Below, in pieces: positions 7,422 through 14,870 of a DNA stretch of 35,734 nt. The stretch comes from an uncultured Eubacteriales bacterium (GTDB lineage Bacteria > Bacillota > Clostridia > Oscillospirales > Oscillospiraceae): assembly GCA_902475435.1 (NCBI GenBank), contig CABRZL010000015.1:1-35734 (forward strand). The letters are read 5' to 3'. Each line of letters begins with the position of its first letter. The stretch's first letter is position 1. The position numbers and the translations under genes were made by a program. The notes under the pieces are model-generated. The model saw only the letters and a program-made list of their open reading frames with translations. It was not told the origin of the DNA and searched no databases.

Positions 7422-8675
7422 TTATGTTTTGGAGGGTAGAATAACTGTGGCTGCAATCACCTGTGCGATACCGCCGTCGGGCCAATTTTCAGCCCAACAG
7501 ATTAAGTCGATGCAATGTTCCTCTTTTTCATTGATGTACTTCTTTGTAACATACCCCTTCCCAATGATACAATCAGAACACATCCCGTGGTGATCCACAC
7601 AACGACCGGCTGTTTCGGGGACTTGGGCCAGGAAGCTATCCGGAGTGCCGTCATCACTCATAAAATGCCAGTCAATATAGCGAAGCCAGCCGTCATCGCC
7701 CATATAGTTGGTCAAAAGTCGGATGAGCATATTCCGGCCAGTGGTATTGTAAAACATGGCGCGGCTACCAAGTTGATTTCGATGACAGTAGTGGGCGGCC
7801 GTATCAAAATAATAAATACCATATTCGTCGGCAAAGGGCTGCATTCTCTTGCGGCCTTCCTTTGTTTTGATTATGTCACGTAAGGGTTGTTGCCCCATAA
7901 TCTGAAGACCATGGCCTTTGATCATATCCATTTCGGTCCAAGGCCCGGAACAGATGGGCGTGGGGCGGTCGCCAATCTGAACGTCTTCCCAATAGAGCGT
8001 ATTGCTACCACGAATGTATTCTTTATCCCACAAATCAGAAATGAACTCCCAATCTTCCTCCGTGTAGTGATGGATTTCCGGTGCGCACATTTTTGGCATT
8101 TTGCCCCCTGGAGCGCCGCCTAACAGCGGTTCTCTGGGACCGGTATAGTCGTCTTGGTAGAAGGAAAATATATTGTGGCCCCTGGTAATACCGGTCATAA
8201 CCAACTCGCCTCTCTGGTTGTAGAGACTGCCACGGCCTTCCAGTTTCATATAACGTCCCTCGCTGCCCTCCGCGGGAGTCAGGTCTTCGATTATCATATC
8301 GTCGCATACTGTAGTAAAGGTATCTCCGGGCAGAATGGGGGCATATATTTCAAAAGCGCCACCGTCGTTGGCTCTTTGCAGTTTATCGCCATAGTCCATG
8401 GGCAACATAGGGAACATGGCGCCAGGTTCTTTCCAGCAGGGGATGGCAATTATTGAGCCGTATTTTGTGCCTTTGGCATAGCGCTCGTCGTTAAACAGGG
8501 GATTCCATGGATCCCAGGCGTTGGCATATAACTTCATGAGTGTGGGATCCGCAGGAGTGATGGGAAACATAGTGGGTTTGCCGATTTGCTCTGCAAGCTG
8601 TTTTCGGGTGGTATCTAAGATTTTTTCTTCACGGGGACTGTACTGGCCGGGATAAACAGTTTTAAAATGACTCAT
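7422..8675 (-). CDS. MaoC/FAS1-like dehydratase family protein (double hotdog)
   Basis: The 417-residue protein resembles the FAS1-like dehydratase/MaoC group of acyl-CoA or acyl-thioester hydratases. The N-terminal hotdog domain has YANAWDPWNPLFNDERYAKG and YGSIIAIPCW, matching the family pattern DPNPLY..DE.YA..T.YG.IIAPP. The C-terminal domain has the YWEDVQIGDRPTP segment and a DTAAHYCHRNQLG segment that probably supplies the catalytic His. The start is ATG at 8675 with AAAGGAG 7 bases upstream. It follows the solute-binding lipoprotein gene by 80 bases containing a long stem-loop. The true substrate is unknown; no thiolase, ligase or acyl-CoA dehydrogenase lies beside it to suggest one. 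Confidence 0.75.
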   Translation of the reverse strand: MSHFKTVYPGQYSPREEKILDTTRKQLAEQIGKPTMFPITPADPTLMKLYANAWDPWNPLFNDERYAKGTKYGSIIAIPCWKEPGAMFPMLPMDYGDKLQRANDGGAFEIYAPILPGDTFTTVCDDMIIEDLTPAEGSEGRYMKLEGRGSLYNQRGELVMTGITRGHNIFSFYQDDYTGPREPLLGGAPGGKMPKMCAPEIHHYTEEDWEFISDLWDKEYIRGSNTLYWEDVQIGDRPTPICSGPWTEMDMIKGHGLQIMGQQPLRDIIKTKEGRKRMQPFADEYGIYYFDTAAHYCHRNQLGSRAMFYNTTGRNMLIRLLTNYMGDDGWLRYIDWHFMSDDGTPDSFLAQVPETAGRCVDHHGMCSDCIIGKGYVTKKYINEKEEHCIDLICWAENWPDGGIAQVIAATVILPSKT

Positions 8676-8706
8676 TTGGGTTCTCCTTTCTTTCATATTA
8701 TTGCCA

Positions 8707-8740
8707 AGTGCGGCGGCACGGTTTTCCGTGCCGCCGCACT
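8707..8740 (-). other. 15-bp intercistronic stem-loop
   Basis: A perfect inverted repeat (arms AGTGCGGCGGCACGG and CCGTGCCGCCGCACT, loop TTTT) lies between the solute-binding protein and dehydratase genes. On the minus strand it is followed by TTGGCAATAATAT rather than a clean T-run, so it is at best a partial terminator. It more likely stabilises the upstream mRNA, giving more lipoprotein than dehydratase. Confidence 0.75.
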
Positions 8741-8755
8741 GCATAGCTGGAGGAA

Positions 8756-10537
8756 TCAGCGTTGTTCGTAACGAGTGTAAGCTGTTTCGTAGAAATCTTG
8801 AAGCTCGCTGAGCCCCATACCCTCGACTGTCTCACAGTAGTTGGTCCAGGTTTCGTCTGTGAGATCGGTCTGGCAGGTCATAAATTTGGAAATCTCTGTG
8901 GCTACATAGGTGTAGATATCAGAGTTGACTGCTGACATATCCTCGGCTTCCTCCGCAGTGAAGGTAAGGGTGGGCGTGGAGGAATAGACTGCTTTCGAGG
9001 TATCATAATCCAGCCAGGTTTCTTTAGCTGCAATGACATAGTCTTCATTGACAGGATTCTTTTTGTCAACAATCTGGAAGCCGGGACCTTCGTCCAGGGC
9101 GTAGATGACCTCATAACTTACCAAATTTTCATCACGATCCAGCATAAAGGGTAAAATCTGTTTCACACCGTTGACAACCTCATAGCTTTCGCCCTCTTCA
9201 AAGCCGAAATTAACAGCAGAGGCGCCGTCTGTGCTGTAGAACCAATCCAGAAATTGAAGCGCACCTTCTACATCCTCGCAGGCCGTAGTTATTACGATGT
9301 TTTTCATGCCGGAAGTCCGCTGCCTTGCATATTCGTAATTGATCTGTTTTGGAGCTTCTGCGCCTTCAGGGTAGGTCATATGAACAGCTTTCAGGTCCAG
9401 ACCATAGTTAGTTTTCATATTGGTAAGGTCTCGATCCATGCCGCCAAACAGGGCAGTTGCACCGGAGGTCTGCAAAGAGTCGTCAAACATTTGCATATTC
9501 ATATAGTCGGGGGTGACAAGACCCTTTTCCCACAGCTGACGGAAATACTCAATAAAGTCCCGGAGTTCATCTGAGGTACCGTCATATACCAATTCATCTG
9601 TCTCCAGATTCACTTTAAAAGCATGATTGCCGGATGTACCAAAGGCAGTGCAGAAGAAGCCGCCGCGAATATCACCGCTGTTGCTGATGCCGGCGGGATA
9701 TTGAACACCGTTGGACTTCATGACTTCAAAGACCTCCATCCAGTCCTCGGTGGTGACAGGATCGGGAAGCCCGGTGGCTTCTAAGTAATCGGCTCGTACT
9801 AAGGGGCCTTCACGGACGCCTTGGGGTTTATCATATATCATGGCAATGGAGTAAAGTTTGCCGGTGTCGGTCGATAGATCCCGCATGACGTTTTCGTCAT
9901 TTAGCAGAATGTCGTAATAGTTTGGGGCATATTCAGGAATCAATTCTGTAAGATCCACATAGACCTCATCTTCAATCGCTTTGTCATAGCCGCCGTTGTA
10001 AACAGAGGAAGCGCCCATAGCACCGCAGTTGGATTCGTAGATCAGGTCGGTCATATCACCGGAGGCAATCATTAAGTTGTACTGCTCGTTACAGACCGCT
10101 TCGCTGTTCTGTACAAAATCCAGTGTTACACCTAATTTTTCCTGAACTCTTTGCCAGAATAAAAGATCCTTTTTCAGTGGCTGCTCTGCGCCGCCCATGG
10201 CGCCCAGTTGAACCCAGAAAATGGAGAGCTCCAGAGGCTCTTCAAAAATGGGGAGTTCGTAGTCGTATACGCCAATGTGTTCGGAATAATATTCATTGGT
10301 TGGGGCTTCTACAGTAGGTTCCTCGGCAGAAGCAGGTTCTTCCACCGTGGAGCCAGTCTCTACAGTAGATGCAGGTACTTCGGATTCTTCCGCGGGGGCT
10401 GTTGATGGGGCGTCCGATGTTTCGGTCTGTGGACTTTCCGCAGCTGATTCTGCTGTGGAGCCGTTGCCGCCGCAGCCTGCAAACAGACATAGCAGCATGC
10501 TTAACGCTAAAAGAACAGCAATTAGTTTCCTTGACAT
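8756..10537 (-). CDS. Extracellular solute-binding lipoprotein (ABC importer component, LplA-like)
   Basis: This 593-residue protein begins with a lipoprotein signal (MSRKLIAVLLALSMLLCLFAGC; lipobox LFAGC, Cys22), so it should be lipid-anchored outside the membrane. Residues ~25-80 form a low-complexity acidic Ser/Thr/Glu/Ala/Pro spacer. The rest resembles large family-1 solute-binding proteins of Clostridia and Bacillus (LplA type, usually for oligosaccharides), with KKDLLFWQRVQEKLGVTLDF and a Trp/Tyr-rich C-terminal half. The start is ATG at 10537, 8 bases after AAGGGAG; an upstream in-frame ATG at 10612 overlaps the -10 box and cannot be in the mRNA. No permease or ATPase genes are adjacent, so it is an orphan here. 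The ligand is unknown. Confidence 0.87.
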   Translation of the reverse strand: MSRKLIAVLLALSMLLCLFAGCGGNGSTAESAAESPQTETSDAPSTAPAEESEVPASTVETGSTVEEPASAEEPTVEAPTNEYYSEHIGVYDYELPIFEEPLELSIFWVQLGAMGGAEQPLKKDLLFWQRVQEKLGVTLDFVQNSEAVCNEQYNLMIASGDMTDLIYESNCGAMGASSVYNGGYDKAIEDEVYVDLTELIPEYAPNYYDILLNDENVMRDLSTDTGKLYSIAMIYDKPQGVREGPLVRADYLEATGLPDPVTTEDWMEVFEVMKSNGVQYPAGISNSGDIRGGFFCTAFGTSGNHAFKVNLETDELVYDGTSDELRDFIEYFRQLWEKGLVTPDYMNMQMFDDSLQTSGATALFGGMDRDLTNMKTNYGLDLKAVHMTYPEGAEAPKQINYEYARQRTSGMKNIVITTACEDVEGALQFLDWFYSTDGASAVNFGFEEGESYEVVNGVKQILPFMLDRDENLVSYEVIYALDEGPGFQIVDKKNPVNEDYVIAAKETWLDYDTSKAVYSSTPTLTFTAEEAEDMSAVNSDIYTYVATEISKFMTCQTDLTDETWTNYCETVEGMGLSELQDFYETAYTRYEQR

Positions 10538-10610
10538 ATTCATATCTCCCTTCTTACGAATTGTTTTCTGCTTAATCAACAGTTTACAATTCCTTAATAA
10601 ATATAACTTC

Positions 10611-10639
10611 ATTGTATAAATGGAACCGCCATTTGTCTA
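10611..10639 (-). promoter_or_regulatory. Promoter of the solute-binding protein/dehydratase pair
   Basis: Minus strand: TAGACA (10634-10639, five of six), 17-base spacer, TACAAT (10611-10616, five of six). The leader to the ATG at 10537 is about 65 bases. Confidence 0.7.
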
Positions 10640-10728
10640 CTTGGAAAAGCGCATAATCTTTTACTAGAATTTTTAGTGATATTTTACAGCTTGGATTTAT
10701 TTTTTTCATTTGAAATTGTTTGAAATGC

Positions 10729-10758
10729 AAAAATTCCCGGCAAAATTTGCCGGGAATT
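10729..10758 (-). terminator. Rho-independent terminator after the ApbE operon
   Basis: The near-perfect palindrome AATTCCCGGCAAA / TTTGCCGGGAATT is followed on the minus strand by TTTTT. It lies 17 bases after the acetyltransferase stop and closes the four-gene operon. Confidence 0.85.
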
Positions 10759-10775
10759 AGAAAGAGCTCATTAAA

Positions 10776-11219
10776 TTATGTAAGCGATTTCAAAAAGCAA
10801 ATGATCCGACCTGCTTCGGAAAAGCCCGCGCCCAAATGGAATTGAAGACTGTCCGTGTTCTGCAATTCACAGTCGCTGGCAAATTCGGTGCAGCCCATTT
10901 GGCGCGCCCAATGTTCACAGGCCCTGCAAAGCTGGGAGGCAATCCCCCGCCGGCGGTATTCCGGTGCGACATAGATGCCTTCTAAAAAACCCACGGGGGA
11001 GGATTTTGCACCCTCTACATAATCGTGCCGTAGACCGCATTGTGCAACGGCAATGGGAATATCATTGTCTCGTGCGAGAAAAAGGACGGTACTTCCATCA
11101 GATACTTGCGCGGACAATTCTGCGGCCAATTGGGTTGGCGTGGGGTCAGACCACATCTGGCACAGCAAGTTTGCCGCAGGTAGGCACTCTTGCAGAGAGG
11201 CGAGACTAATTTGGATCAT
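10776..11219 (-). CDS. GNAT acetyltransferase resembling AAC(6')-I aminoglycoside 6'-N-acetyltransferases
   Basis: This 147-residue single-domain GNAT enzyme should transfer acetyl from acetyl-CoA to an amine. The segment LRHDYVEGAKSSPVGFLEGI, the acetyl-CoA-binding YRRRGIASQL, and the CTEFASDCELQN...FHLGAGF...RIICF pattern closely follow the AAC(6')-I family, from remembered family sequences. The start ATG overlaps the end of the Gx transporter gene by 14 bases and has GGAAAGGAG 7 bases upstream, so translation is probably coupled. It is the last gene of the ApbE operon, an unusual place for such an enzyme, and may act on a metabolite rather than a drug. Being similar to AAC(6')-I does not prove resistance. 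Confidence 0.82.
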   Translation of the reverse strand: MIQISLASLQECLPAANLLCQMWSDPTPTQLAAELSAQVSDGSTVLFLARDNDIPIAVAQCGLRHDYVEGAKSSPVGFLEGIYVAPEYRRRGIASQLCRACEHWARQMGCTEFASDCELQNTDSLQFHLGAGFSEAGRIICFLKSLT

Positions 11220-11745
11220 GACGGTGCTCCTTTCCGGAGAATGACAAGTTCAGGGCCTTTTGACAGCGAGCGATCAAAATGCCGCCCGCAACGCCAATGG
11301 CACAGCCTGCTCCAAGGCCACATAGCAGTAAAATTGGCAAATAGGACAACAGTCCTATGGTATTTAAAACGACAGCCGCCACAAGGATTTGTCCCACGTT
11401 GTGGAACATTCCTCCAAGGACGGATACAAAGATAATGGAGCAATGTGGGCGTAAGAGCAACATGACAAGGTAGCTTAAAACGCCCCCGGCAAAGGAGTAG
11501 AAAAAAGAATATGCATTGCCGAACAGAAATGTTGCCAGCAAAATTTTAAAAAAACAGAGGATTGCACCGAATCCAGGCCCCAAAAGATATAACCCGGCGA
11601 GAACAGCTAAATTGGCAAGTCCAAGTTTAGCGCCGGGCAGTGTGCCGGATACGGGAATCAGACTGTCCAGCCAGGAAAGCATAAAAGCTGTTGCGGCCAG
11701 CAGAGCCAGTGTGGTTATGCGCAATGTTTTATTGTGCAACGGCAT
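11206..11745 (-). CDS. Gx transporter family membrane protein (EetB-like)
   Basis: This 179-residue integral membrane protein has about five to six hydrophobic segments. It includes the glycine-rich GAKLGLANLAVLAGLYLLGPGFG and GGVLSYLVMLLL motifs of the Gx transporter family, often annotated as heptaprenyl diphosphate synthase component I and related to ECF-type S components. In Listeria and Lactobacillus extracellular electron transfer loci the EetB protein belongs to this family and pairs with a NusG-II protein, as here. The ATG at 11745 overlaps the upstream gene by 17 bases, with GGAGG 9 bases before it. Its proposed role is in moving a flavin or electron-transfer cofactor or anchoring the complex; the true substrate is not established. 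Confidence 0.85.
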   Translation of the reverse strand: MPLHNKTLRITTLALLAATAFMLSWLDSLIPVSGTLPGAKLGLANLAVLAGLYLLGPGFGAILCFFKILLATFLFGNAYSFFYSFAGGVLSYLVMLLLRPHCSIIFVSVLGGMFHNVGQILVAAVVLNTIGLLSYLPILLLCGLGAGCAIGVAGGILIARCQKALNLSFSGKEHRHDPN

Positions 11746-12088
11746 CTACGGTTGCCTCCTCTCCCATCACGGTAATTATAATTCGGGCGGGCAGACAGAC
11801 AATTTGTTCTCCGGTTTTGGAAATGGGGTCATGCTGCTGACAAATTAAGTCCGGACAGGTAGAGCCTTCCACATGTGCACGACCGTCTTCTATGACCAAC
11901 GTGAGAGAAAAGTTGTTATACCCATTCAAGGGAAGGGACAGGTTCTGAAGTAAAGAATAAGTAGCCAGTTCTTCTCCGTCCACTGTGATTGAAATCGCGT
12001 TTCCCGGATTTTTTGGCCAAAGGGTCCACAAAACGAGCACAACCATAATCGCGGCGGCTGCTAATATTTCCCGCTTTTTGGGTTTCAA
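11729..12088 (-). CDS. NusG domain II-containing membrane-anchored protein (EetA-like)
   Basis: The 119-residue protein has one N-terminal transmembrane helix (ILAAAAIMVVLVLWTLW, residues ~8-24), then a small beta-rich extracellular NusG-II-like domain with the family's conserved CPDLICQQHDPISKTGEQIVCLP segment, including a CPDLIC cysteine pair. It starts at TTG 12088, overlapping the ApbE stop as TTGA, with GGAGG 7 bases upstream. This family is the EetA component of flavin-based electron transfer loci, and the order ApbE, NusG-II, Gx is conserved in many Firmicutes. It is not a transcription factor despite the domain name. Confidence 0.87.
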   Translation of the reverse strand: MKPKKREILAAAAIMVVLVLWTLWPKNPGNAISITVDGEELATYSLLQNLSLPLNGYNNFSLTLVIEDGRAHVEGSTCPDLICQQHDPISKTGEQIVCLPARIIITVMGEEATVDAVAQ

Positions 12089-13131
12089 GACTCCACCTCC
12101 AGGGTGTAAATGGGGGCCTCTGAAGAAATCGTCAGTCCATTCGTAACGTAAAGACCGTCTTCCGTAATCAGTACCATCTCAAATTCATCCGCATGGGCTT
12201 GCCAGAAGCTTACTGCCTCGTCAAAACCTTTTACAAAAAGCGCCGTACTCAGGGCATCTGCGAGTGTACCATCGGTTGAAACCACGGTGACACTTAAAAT
12301 ATCTGTTTTTGCAGGCGCACCGGTCTGTGGGTCCAAAATATGATGATAAATTTGTCCGTCTTGTTCGAAATATCGTTCGTAAGCCCCTGAGGTGACAATA
12401 GAAAATGAAGTTCCAGCTTGTCCCAGCGAAAGTGTGGCGATGGTGCCGTCCCCTGAGGGATTCCGAATGGCCACGGTCCAAGGCGAGCCGTCAGGGTGCA
12501 GTCCAAGGCAGGCCACGTTACCGCCCAAAGAGACGATGGCAGAGGAGACACCCGCCTCACTTATAGCGGATATAACTTTTTGGCCAGTATAACCCTTTGC
12601 AATTCCACCCAGATCCAGACCGCCGCCGTTCGGAAGTGTGATGGTCCATGACTGGTGGTTGGCATCTTCTTGTATTTGTACCTGTTGGTAGCCGACACGT
12701 AAAAGGATGTTGTCTAAAGTGGATTGGCCGGGGACAGCGTACTGCTCCGTGGTAAAACCCCAAGCTTCCATCAATGGATAGACGGTAGGGTCAAAGTCAC
12801 CGTTGGTTTCTTTGGCAATTTGAAGGGCCCTGGCAATTAAGTCATAGGTTTCTTTGGAAACGGAAGCTGTGCCATCTCGGTTCAATTGAAAAATGTCGCC
12901 GGACTCTGAGGAAACAGATAGAAGTTTATCCAAACGGTGAATCTCCGCCTCTGCTGCATTCAAAGCGTTAGATGTAGCATCCGAATGTTCAGGCGCGTAA
13001 GCAGTTAATGACATTACAGTGTCCATGGCAAACACAGTGGATGTTGTTTGATTTGATTCCTCAGCACGTTCCGAACCACAGCCGGTGAGAATCAGAAAAA
13101 GGAATGCAATCAATATGGGACATCTTTTCAT
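12085..13131 (-). CDS. apbE: FAD:protein FMN transferase, ApbE family lipoprotein (FmnB-like)
   Basis: This enzyme cleaves FAD and attaches FMN covalently to Thr/Ser of target proteins outside the membrane. The 348-residue protein starts with a lipoprotein signal (MKRCPILIAFLFLILTGC, lipobox LTGC, Cys18). ApbE motifs are present: FAMDTVMSLTAY, LDLGGIAKGY, VSLGGNVACLG, HHILDPQTGAPA and DALSTALFV. The ATG at 13131 follows AGGAGG by 4 bases; an upstream ATG lacks a signal peptide. It is the first gene of an operon with EetA-like, EetB-like and acetyltransferase genes. No protein with an FMN-binding acceptor domain is encoded in the window, so its substrate must be elsewhere. Confidence 0.95.
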   Translation of the reverse strand: MKRCPILIAFLFLILTGCGSERAEESNQTTSTVFAMDTVMSLTAYAPEHSDATSNALNAAEAEIHRLDKLLSVSSESGDIFQLNRDGTASVSKETYDLIARALQIAKETNGDFDPTVYPLMEAWGFTTEQYAVPGQSTLDNILLRVGYQQVQIQEDANHQSWTITLPNGGGLDLGGIAKGYTGQKVISAISEAGVSSAIVSLGGNVACLGLHPDGSPWTVAIRNPSGDGTIATLSLGQAGTSFSIVTSGAYERYFEQDGQIYHHILDPQTGAPAKTDILSVTVVSTDGTLADALSTALFVKGFDEAVSFWQAHADEFEMVLITEDGLYVTNGLTISSEAPIYTLEVES

Positions 13132-13191
13132 GGGTCCTCCTAATGTATCATTAAAACTTGGCATGGTTGCTGTCGTATGCTGAGATATCGG

Positions 13192-13223
13192 AAAAAGGGG
13201 TGCGCTGCCAAAGCAACGCACCC
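13192..13223 (-). terminator. Rho-independent terminator after the SDR gene
   Basis: Minus strand: stem GGGTGCGTTGC / GCAGCGCACCC (one G-U pair, loop TTTG) followed by CTTTTT, 25 bases after the SDR stop. It separates the cupin/SDR pair from the ApbE operon. Confidence 0.88.
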
Positions 13224-13247
13224 TTCATTTTCAAATTCAGGCTGCAA

Positions 13248-14120
13248 TTAGGAGGTAGCAACCAGGCCGCCATCAGGATAGATGGTAGTAGCAGTAACCA
13301 TGTCGGAAGCAGCGGAGGCCAGGAAAATAGCGGGGCCAACCACGTCGATCTCGTAGCCGATACGCTGAGCAGGCAGGCTGTTTGCAATGTTATTACGAAC
13401 GGTTTCGTCAGCAGGCAGAATGCCAACCATCATAGGAGTATAAGTGATGGTGGGGCCGATAGCATTAACCTGAACATTGGGCCGCAGGTCAGCAGCATAA
13501 GCCTTGGTCAGCATCTCAACAGCACCCTTGGTGGTGTTGTAGGGGACGTTGCCGCCGCCGCCGTTTGCCACAGCGCGGATGCCGCGGACAGAACCAAAGT
13601 TGATGATTTTACCGTAGCCTTTGTTGGTGTTGGGCTGGCCAGCCTCAGGTGCCACATAGGTTTCACCCTCGAGGTTGTTGTTCTTCATCCAGTTGCCGAA
13701 GTATTTGCAGGTGAGCATCAGAGAAGTGATGTTGGTGTGGAGCATCTTCTCGAAGTAATCGGTGTCGATCTCCCAAGACCACATTTTTCTGTTGATACCC
13801 TGAGCGTTAACCAGGATGTCGCAGCCGCCAAGTCCATCGGGGCCGGTGACAACATCAAGAGCCTTCTTGACAAACTCTTCGTCGCCAGCGTCGCCGGCAA
13901 TGTACATAACCTTAACGCCGGGAGCGGCAGCAGCCTCAATCTTCTCCTTGGCAGCTTTCAGCTTTTCCTCGCTGCGGGAAGAGATGCAGACAGAGCAGCC
14001 GTTGGCAGCGTAACCTGCAGCAATTGCTTCGCCGAAACCGCCGGCGCCGCCGAAAATCATTGCTTTCTTGCCAGAGATGTCAAACATCTTGGTAAGATCG
14101 CCATTATAAACCTTGGGCAT
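13248..14120 (-). CDS. Short-chain dehydrogenase/reductase (SDR) family oxidoreductase
   Basis: This 290-residue cytosolic NAD(P)-dependent oxidoreductase has the classical cofactor motif GGAGGFGEAIA (residues ~24-34), the NAG-equivalent NAQGIN, catalytic Ser in NFGSVRG, and the YNTTK (YxxxK) pair, followed by a C-terminal lid. It most resembles gluconate/ketoacid-type classical SDRs, but the substrate cannot be told. The start is ATG at 14120, 9 bases after AAGGAG; a TTG at 14129 abuts the binding site and is unlikely. It follows the cupin gene by 84 bases and is probably co-transcribed with it. The dehydrogenase has an insert (residues ~155-175, EGETYVAPEAGQPNTNKGYG) that is longer than in many SDRs. 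Confidence 0.9.
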   Translation of the reverse strand: MPKVYNGDLTKMFDISGKKAMIFGGAGGFGEAIAAGYAANGCSVCISSRSEEKLKAAKEKIEAAAAPGVKVMYIAGDAGDEEFVKKALDVVTGPDGLGGCDILVNAQGINRKMWSWEIDTDYFEKMLHTNITSLMLTCKYFGNWMKNNNLEGETYVAPEAGQPNTNKGYGKIINFGSVRGIRAVANGGGGNVPYNTTKGAVEMLTKAYAADLRPNVQVNAIGPTITYTPMMVGILPADETVRNNIANSLPAQRIGYEIDVVGPAIFLASAASDMVTATTIYPDGGLVATS

Positions 14121-14204
14121 TGTAAACAACTCCTTAGATTAGTATAGTGTGTATTCAGAGCCGAAAAATCGGCAGTTGAATCTGAAGAAAATAATGTAAT
14201 TAGA

Positions 14205-14585
14205 TTACTGCTGAGGAGGCAACAGGCAAACCAGCATCTGGCACACTTCAGTACCGGTGTTGGTGACGGACTTCTCAACTCCGCCGGCACAATGGAAAGC
14301 ATCGCCAGCATGGAGAACAGTCTCGCCGTCTGCGGTCTTCAAAGTCATTTCGCCGGTCAGGATATAGTAGATGGACTCCAGAGGATTTGCACCATAATCG
14401 CATCCGCCGCCGGGTACGAAATAGGTGATACCCATAATCATCTTGCCACCTTCGATATCGTTGGCGCCGCCGCCTTCCACATCGAACAGACGGGTGGGAA
14501 CACACTCGTTGTGGCCGGGAGCGGTGTAGGTGTAGATGGTGCTGCCTTCTACGCCTTTGGCTCTTTGAATTCTGTACTTAGCCAT
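14205..14585 (-). CDS. Small cupin-domain protein
   Basis: The 126-residue protein is a single cupin barrel. Its second half has the PGGGCDYGANPLESIYYILTGEM pattern (first cupin motif, with Glu and Tyr in place of some usual His ligands) and HAGDAFHCAGGVEKSVTNTG (second motif, with one His). It may bind a metal or act as an isomerase or sensor; the sequence does not decide. AAAGGAAG lies 9 bases before the ATG at 14585. It heads a two-gene unit with the SDR, suggesting both act on the same small molecule, possibly a sugar acid or keto compound. Confidence 0.78.
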   Translation of the reverse strand: MAKYRIQRAKGVEGSTIYTYTAPGHNECVPTRLFDVEGGGANDIEGGKMIMGITYFVPGGGCDYGANPLESIYYILTGEMTLKTADGETVLHAGDAFHCAGGVEKSVTNTGTEVCQMLVCLLPPQQ

Positions 14586-14647
14586 AATTAAGAACTTCCT
14601 TTCAAAAAGTAATTACCGTGTTGCGAAGATTACTTCGTACGCATATT

Positions 14648-14676
14648 AGTTTAGCACACTGCCTCGGGAAGTGCAA
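14648..14676 (-). promoter_or_regulatory. Possible promoter of the cupin/SDR pair
   Basis: Minus strand: TTGCAC (14671-14676), a 17-base spacer and TAAACT (14648-14653). Both boxes are weak. The 5' leader contains a small inverted repeat CGAAG-N4-CTTCG at 14624-14637. Nothing else was seen in the 285-base divergent region 14586-14870 except the metG promoter. Confidence 0.4.
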
Positions 14677-14805
14677 GAGGTTTGAACTGCCATACGGAGA
14701 AAAATCATAAAAAAACTTGGGGCAGAAACAAATTTTTGTGAAAATCCTTCAAAATAAGGCCAGGTTTTCATAGATTTTTTCTTTTAGAAACCGTTGAAAA
14801 AAGAC

Positions 14806-14844
14806 TTGATTTAACCCTTCCTTTTGGGTAAGATAAACTATAAT
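14806..14844 (+). promoter_or_regulatory. Likely promoter of metG-rqcP
   Basis: TTGATT (14806-14811), a 17-base spacer and TAAGAT (14829-14834); a perfect TATAAT follows at 14839-14844 without a good -35 partner. The leader to the ATG is too short for a T-box or SAM riboswitch. Confidence 0.5.
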
Positions 14845-14870
14845 GTATTTTGGAGAAGGGAGTTTTTGAC

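Noticed and set aside
10538..10775. Possible small gene between the acetyltransferase and solute-binding protein genes
   Set aside because: Contains only the terminator of the ApbE operon and the promoter of the lipoprotein gene; no ORF with binding site.
13158..14147. Long 329-codon ORF on the plus strand
   Set aside because: It lies antisense to the SDR gene, has no start signal, and its translation is compositionally odd. It is a shadow of the SDR codon bias.
14586..14870. Riboswitch or T-box before metG
   Set aside because: The leader is too short (about 35 bases from the predicted transcription start) and has no T-box sequence.
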